A DNA stretch of 24,333 bases from CAG-791 sp002449595 (GTDB taxonomy: Bacteria; Bacillota; Clostridia; Lachnospirales; Lachnospiraceae), in the NCBI GenBank assembly GCA_946539855.1, contig CAMNHV010000025.1:1-24333 (forward strand). Reading direction: 5' to 3'. Within the stretch, counting starts at the first letter, position 1; every line of letters begins with the position of its first letter. The translations under genes and the position numbers were made by a program. A model generated the notes under the pieces. It was not told the DNA's origin. It worked only from the letters and a program-made list of their open reading frames with translations, and searched no databases. Shown in pieces: positions 21,060-24,333 of the stretch.

Positions 21060-21136
21060 AATGGATCCGGGTGTTGATAAGAGTCGGGGCACGAAAAAGA
21101 ATGAATGCGTGGATACTCGCGTAGAGGGAGAGAGAT

Positions 21137-22855
21137 ATGAACGCACAGGAAAAATACATGCAGTGGATGGAAAAGCTTCCGGAGAATGATCCGCTGCGAA
21201 GTGAACTTGAGAAGATCGCCGGGGACGAGAAAGAGATCTCCGAGCGCTTTTACCAGGACATCGTATTTGGCACCGCGGGCCTTCGCGGGATCTGCGGCGC
21301 GGGCACGAACCGCATGAACAGCTATACGGTCGGCCGCGCGACGCGGGGCATTGCGAACTATATTCTTCAGTCGGGAGAAGATCCGCTGAAAGGCGTCGTC
21401 ATCGCCTATGACTGCCGGTATTTCTCACGCGAGTTCTCGGAGCTGGCGGCGAAGATCCTGACGGAGCGCGGCATCCGCGTCTATCTGTTCCCGTCGCTGC
21501 GCTCGACGCCGGAGCTGTCCTTCACGATCCGGAAGGTTGGCGCTGTCTCCGGCATCAACATGACCGCGAGCCACAACCCGAAGGAATACAACGGCTACAA
21601 AGTCTACTGGTCGGACGGCGCGCAGATCTCCGGGGAAGTCTCGGACGGGATGCAGCGGGAGATCGGAAAGCTCGGGTTCTTTGATGACGTCAGTGGGGAG
21701 ATAAAGACGGCGGGCGGAAAAGGGCTTTTCGAGGAAACGACGGCGTCCTCTGAGGACCTTCTCGTCATGCTCGGCGAGGAGATGGACCGCGAATATTATG
21801 ACTACGTGAAATCCATGCGGCAGCGGGAGGACGACGAGCTCGACCGCTCCGTGCGCATCGTCTACACGCCGCTGAACGGCGCGGGCAGCATTCCGATGGA
21901 AGTCCTCTCTCAAGAGGAAGGGTACACTTCGTTCTTCATCGTTCCGGAACAGAAGGAGCCCGATCCGGAGTTTACGACGGTCGGCTATCCGAATCCGGAG
22001 GATCCGCGCGGCTTCGCGCTCGCGGAAGAACACGGAAAGGAACTCGGCGCGGAGATCCTGATCGCGACGGACCCCGACGGCGACCGGATGGCAGTCGAGA
22101 TCCCGGACGGCAAGGGCGGCTACAAGCCGCTAAACGGCAACCAGACCGGCGCGCTTCTCATCGCCTACATGGCGCAGAGCCGGAAAGAAAAGGGCACTCT
22201 GCCGGAGAACGCAGCGATGATCAAATCGATCGTGACAGGAAACTTCGGCCGCGTGATCTGCGAGGACTACGGGATCCGCGTCTTCGAGGCGCTGACCGGC
22301 TTCAAGAATATCTGCGGCGTCATCCCGCGCGCGCAGAGCATGGGATATGAGTACTTCTTCGGCTATGAGGAGAGCATCGGCTGCGCTCCCGGCGAGGCGG
22401 TGCGCGACAAGGACGGCGTCTGCGCCGGCATGCTGATGGCGGAGCTCGCAGCCTGGTGCAAAAAGCAGGGCAGCTCGGTCGGCGAATACCTCGAGTCACT
22501 CTATCAGAAATATGGCTACTATGCGGAGAAACAGGTGTCCCTCGTGCGCGAGGGCAGGGAAGGCGCCGCGCAGATCGCGCATATCATGGACGTCTTCCGC
22601 GGCGAGAAGCCGCAGCAGTTCGGCCGCTTCACTGTCGAAAAGACGATCGACTACATCGACGGCTACGAAGACATCCCTGCGTCAAACGTGCTCATCTACT
22701 ACATGGACGACGGCAGCTGGTTTGCTGTGCGCCCTTCCGGCACCGAGCCGAAGATCAAGTTCTACTTCTACGTGAAGAAAGACAGCGCAGAAGCCGCTGC
22801 CTCCACGCTGCACGACCTGCGCGACGCTGTGAACGCCATGACTGCCGGGATCTGA
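21137..22855 (+). CDS. pgcA: Phosphoglucomutase / phosphomannomutase (alpha-D-phosphohexomutase)
   Basis: 572 residues, close to Bacillus PgcA (~580), SD GGGAGAG. All four signature loops are present: phosphoserine loop TASHNPKEYNGYK (S145), metal loop ATDPDGDRM (D312, D314, D316), sugar-specificity loop GYEESIG (~409) and phosphate-binding loop RPSGTEPKIKF (~532). It interconverts glucose 1-phosphate and glucose 6-phosphate (possibly mannose phosphates) in the cytoplasm, linking glycolysis to glycogen, UDP-glucose and wall polymer synthesis. It has its own promoter and is followed after 24 bases by an MBOAT gene without an intervening terminator, so the two may share a transcript, fitting a role in surface glycan supply. 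The gene symbol is by homology and length. Confidence 0.94.
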   Translation: MNAQEKYMQWMEKLPENDPLRSELEKIAGDEKEISERFYQDIVFGTAGLRGICGAGTNRMNSYTVGRATRGIANYILQSGEDPLKGVVIAYDCRYFSREFSELAAKILTERGIRVYLFPSLRSTPELSFTIRKVGAVSGINMTASHNPKEYNGYKVYWSDGAQISGEVSDGMQREIGKLGFFDDVSGEIKTAGGKGLFEETTASSEDLLVMLGEEMDREYYDYVKSMRQREDDELDRSVRIVYTPLNGAGSIPMEVLSQEEGYTSFFIVPEQKEPDPEFTTVGYPNPEDPRGFALAEEHGKELGAEILIATDPDGDRMAVEIPDGKGGYKPLNGNQTGALLIAYMAQSRKEKGTLPENAAMIKSIVTGNFGRVICEDYGIRVFEALTGFKNICGVIPRAQSMGYEYFFGYEESIGCAPGEAVRDKDGVCAGMLMAELAAWCKKQGSSVGEYLESLYQKYGYYAEKQVSLVREGREGAAQIAHIMDVFRGEKPQQFGRFTVEKTIDYIDGYEDIPASNVLIYYMDDGSWFAVRPSGTEPKIKFYFYVKKDSAEAAASTLHDLRDAVNAMTAGI

Positions 22856-22879
22856 GCGGAACTATGATATTATGATTGC

Positions 22880-24333
22880 ATGAAGCCTCTTTTTAATTCA
22901 TATTCATTCATATTTTTGTTCCTGCCGTTGCTCACAGTCGGATTCTATTCAATTATTCCGGCTGTGATTCGTATGTTTCAGAAAAGAGGGAGTGCCTCAT
23001 CTGATCGGGCGATACAGTCCGCAAGAAAATGGCTTCTTATCGCAATATCGCTCGCATTTTATGCCTGCTTCGGATGGCGTGATTTCTTCATATTTGCTGC
23101 CGGAATCCTGATCAATGGATTGCTGGGGTGTGCGATTTCAAGACGGACTGGAGCGAAGGCGATCACAGCAGTCGGGGTGATCTTGAATATCGGATTCCTT
23201 GCTTTCTTTAAGTATGCGGGGTATCTGTCATTCAGCAGCGGCAGTATTGCGATGCCTCTCGCGGTCAGCTTTTATACATTTCAGCAGATCTCATTCCTGA
23301 TCGATGTGTACCGCGGGGAGATCCGCATGGAGATGCCTGGCGCGGCGCGTTCAGGCATGTCGGATCAGGCCGCGTCATTTTCGGATTATCTTCTCTATAT
23401 CACATATTTCCCCAAACTTCTTGAGGGACCGATCGTCCGCTTCCATGAGATGAAATCTCAGTTCGACCGGATGGGCGAGACGCGGTTCGACGGGGAGAGA
23501 TTTCTGCGGGGGCTGTTCCTCTTCACGCTCGGTCTCGCGAAGAAAGTCCTCCTGGCGGATACGATCGCTGGTGCGGTGGACTATGGCTTTTCTGTGCTGC
23601 CGCGCGTCACATGGCTGGATGCGGTCGTCGTGATGTTCGGCTACACGCTGCAGCTCTATCTCGATTTCTCCGGCTACTGCGACATGGGGGCCGGTGTCAG
23701 CCACATGATCGGCATCGAACTGCCGGAGAACTTCCACCTGCCATACAAGGCGCGGGGCATCGCGGAGTTCTGGGACCGCTGGCACATGACCCTGAGCCGC
23801 TTCTTCACAAAATATCTCTACATCCCGCTCGGCGGAAACCGCAGGGGAAGAGTGCGCACTTATCTCAATATCATGATTGTCTTCCTCATCAGCGGGATCT
23901 GGCACGGCGCCGGATGGACGTTCCTCGTTTGGGGCTTCATGCATGGCGCGCTCAGCGTAGTGCAGAGAGCGCTCGCGGACAGCCGGAAGGCCGGAACGAA
24001 GAGTGCTCAAGGTGTGATGCGTCGTCTGTGGGATTTGATTTGTACAGTGTTCACATTTGTGTATGTCTCTGCCGCCTGGATGTTCTTCCGCGCGGACAGC
24101 GTCAAGCAGGCGCTGGAGCTTCTGAAAATCGCCTTCAGCAAGCCGTGGCTGCGCTGCTCGATCCGTCTCGCCAAGAGCGCCCAGCTCGACGAGGTGTGGT
24201 ACGCACTGAAAGTGCTCCACCTGGACAGCTGGAAATACAGCGGATATATCTGCATGTGGCTTGTGCTCGCTGTCTCCGCAGTAATCGCCTTCGCGCCGTA
24301 CACCTTCCGCGAGATCTCAGAGAAACACAAGAT
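22880..24333 (+). CDS. MBOAT-family membrane O-acyltransferase (AlgI/DltB-like), 3' end outside window
   Basis: The frame opens at ATG 22880 and remains open for 484 codons to the window edge; typical members are ~450-520 residues, so little is missing. Many TM helices are visible. Family motifs: AVSFYTFQQISFLIDVYRGE, LLYITYFPKLLEGPIVRF, TLQLYLDFSGYCDMGAGVSHMIG, NFHLPYKARGIAEFWDRWHMTLSRFF, YLYIPLGGNRRG and the catalytic-His segment FLISGIWHGAGWTFLVWG, then AAWMFFRADS. Such proteins move acyl (often acetyl) groups across the membrane onto extracellular polysaccharides or teichoic acids, usually with an SGNH/AlgJ-type partner encoded next; that would lie beyond the window. There is no clear SD. 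The first ~130 codons are visibly more AT-rich than the remainder. Confidence 0.92.
   Translation, partial: MKPLFNSYSFIFLFLPLLTVGFYSIIPAVIRMFQKRGSASSDRAIQSARKWLLIAISLAFYACFGWRDFFIFAAGILINGLLGCAISRRTGAKAITAVGVILNIGFLAFFKYAGYLSFSSGSIAMPLAVSFYTFQQISFLIDVYRGEIRMEMPGAARSGMSDQAASFSDYLLYITYFPKLLEGPIVRFHEMKSQFDRMGETRFDGERFLRGLFLFTLGLAKKVLLADTIAGAVDYGFSVLPRVTWLDAVVVMFGYTLQLYLDFSGYCDMGAGVSHMIGIELPENFHLPYKARGIAEFWDRWHMTLSRFFTKYLYIPLGGNRRGRVRTYLNIMIVFLISGIWHGAGWTFLVWGFMHGALSVVQRALADSRKAGTKSAQGVMRRLWDLICTVFTFVYVSAAWMFFRADSVKQALELLKIAFSKPWLRCSIRLAKSAQLDEVWYALKVLHLDSWKYSGYICMWLVLAVSAVIAFAPYTFREISEKHK

Overview
The window looks like a chromosomal segment of a Gram-positive gut or anaerobic Clostridia, most likely Lachnospiraceae. 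Support comes from the 23S rRNA tail, tRNAs without encoded CCA, AGGAGG-type ribosome binding sites, YesN/YesM-type two-component genes, lipoprotein solute-binding proteins and a sortase-type surface protein. Base composition is fairly GC-rich with AT-rich promoters. The family assignment is inference; species cannot be read from the window.

Layout. (1) 1-556: 3' end of a 23S rRNA gene, then tRNA-Asn(GTT), a CAT-anticodon tRNA and tRNA-Leu(TAA), ended by an intrinsic terminator. No 5S gene is seen. (2) 764-4096: a 1110-residue secreted surface protein with a 57-bp tandem-repeat Glu/Gln/Pro/Ala region, a Gly-rich carbohydrate-binding or beta-helix-like body and a variant sortase signal, followed by a 36-codon ORF running into a strong terminator. 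(3) 4453-13984: a two-component system (AraC-type response regulator, YesM-type histidine kinase) translationally coupled to a lipoprotein sugar-binding protein, then a second sugar-binding lipoprotein, a double-ABC ATPase and two RbsC/YtfT/YjfF-class permeases, ended by a terminator. The arrangement resembles sensing triads in which a dedicated binding protein feeds a LytS/YesM kinase that activates the transporter. (4) 14122-15456: a secreted acidic beta-helix protein and a bidirectional terminator. (5) 15455-20632: a LacI regulator with a DUF1622-like membrane protein downstream on the minus strand, divergent from an operon for a FucI/AraA-superfamily isomerase and a two-subunit transketolase. 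Two related operator candidates, 162 bp apart, cover both promoters. (6) 20636-24333: a promoter and leader with a 30-codon Cys-containing ORF, a small two-TM protein, phosphoglucomutase and the start of an MBOAT acyltransferase cut by the window edge.

Working model (inference): the ABC system imports a monosaccharide under two-component control. The LacI operon isomerises an unphosphorylated aldose to a ketose and cleaves it, directly or after phosphorylation by a kinase not encoded here, with a split transketolase. The substrate is unknown. This isomerase plus split-transketolase module, with its paired operators and a structured leader between the genes, is the best candidate for something undescribed.
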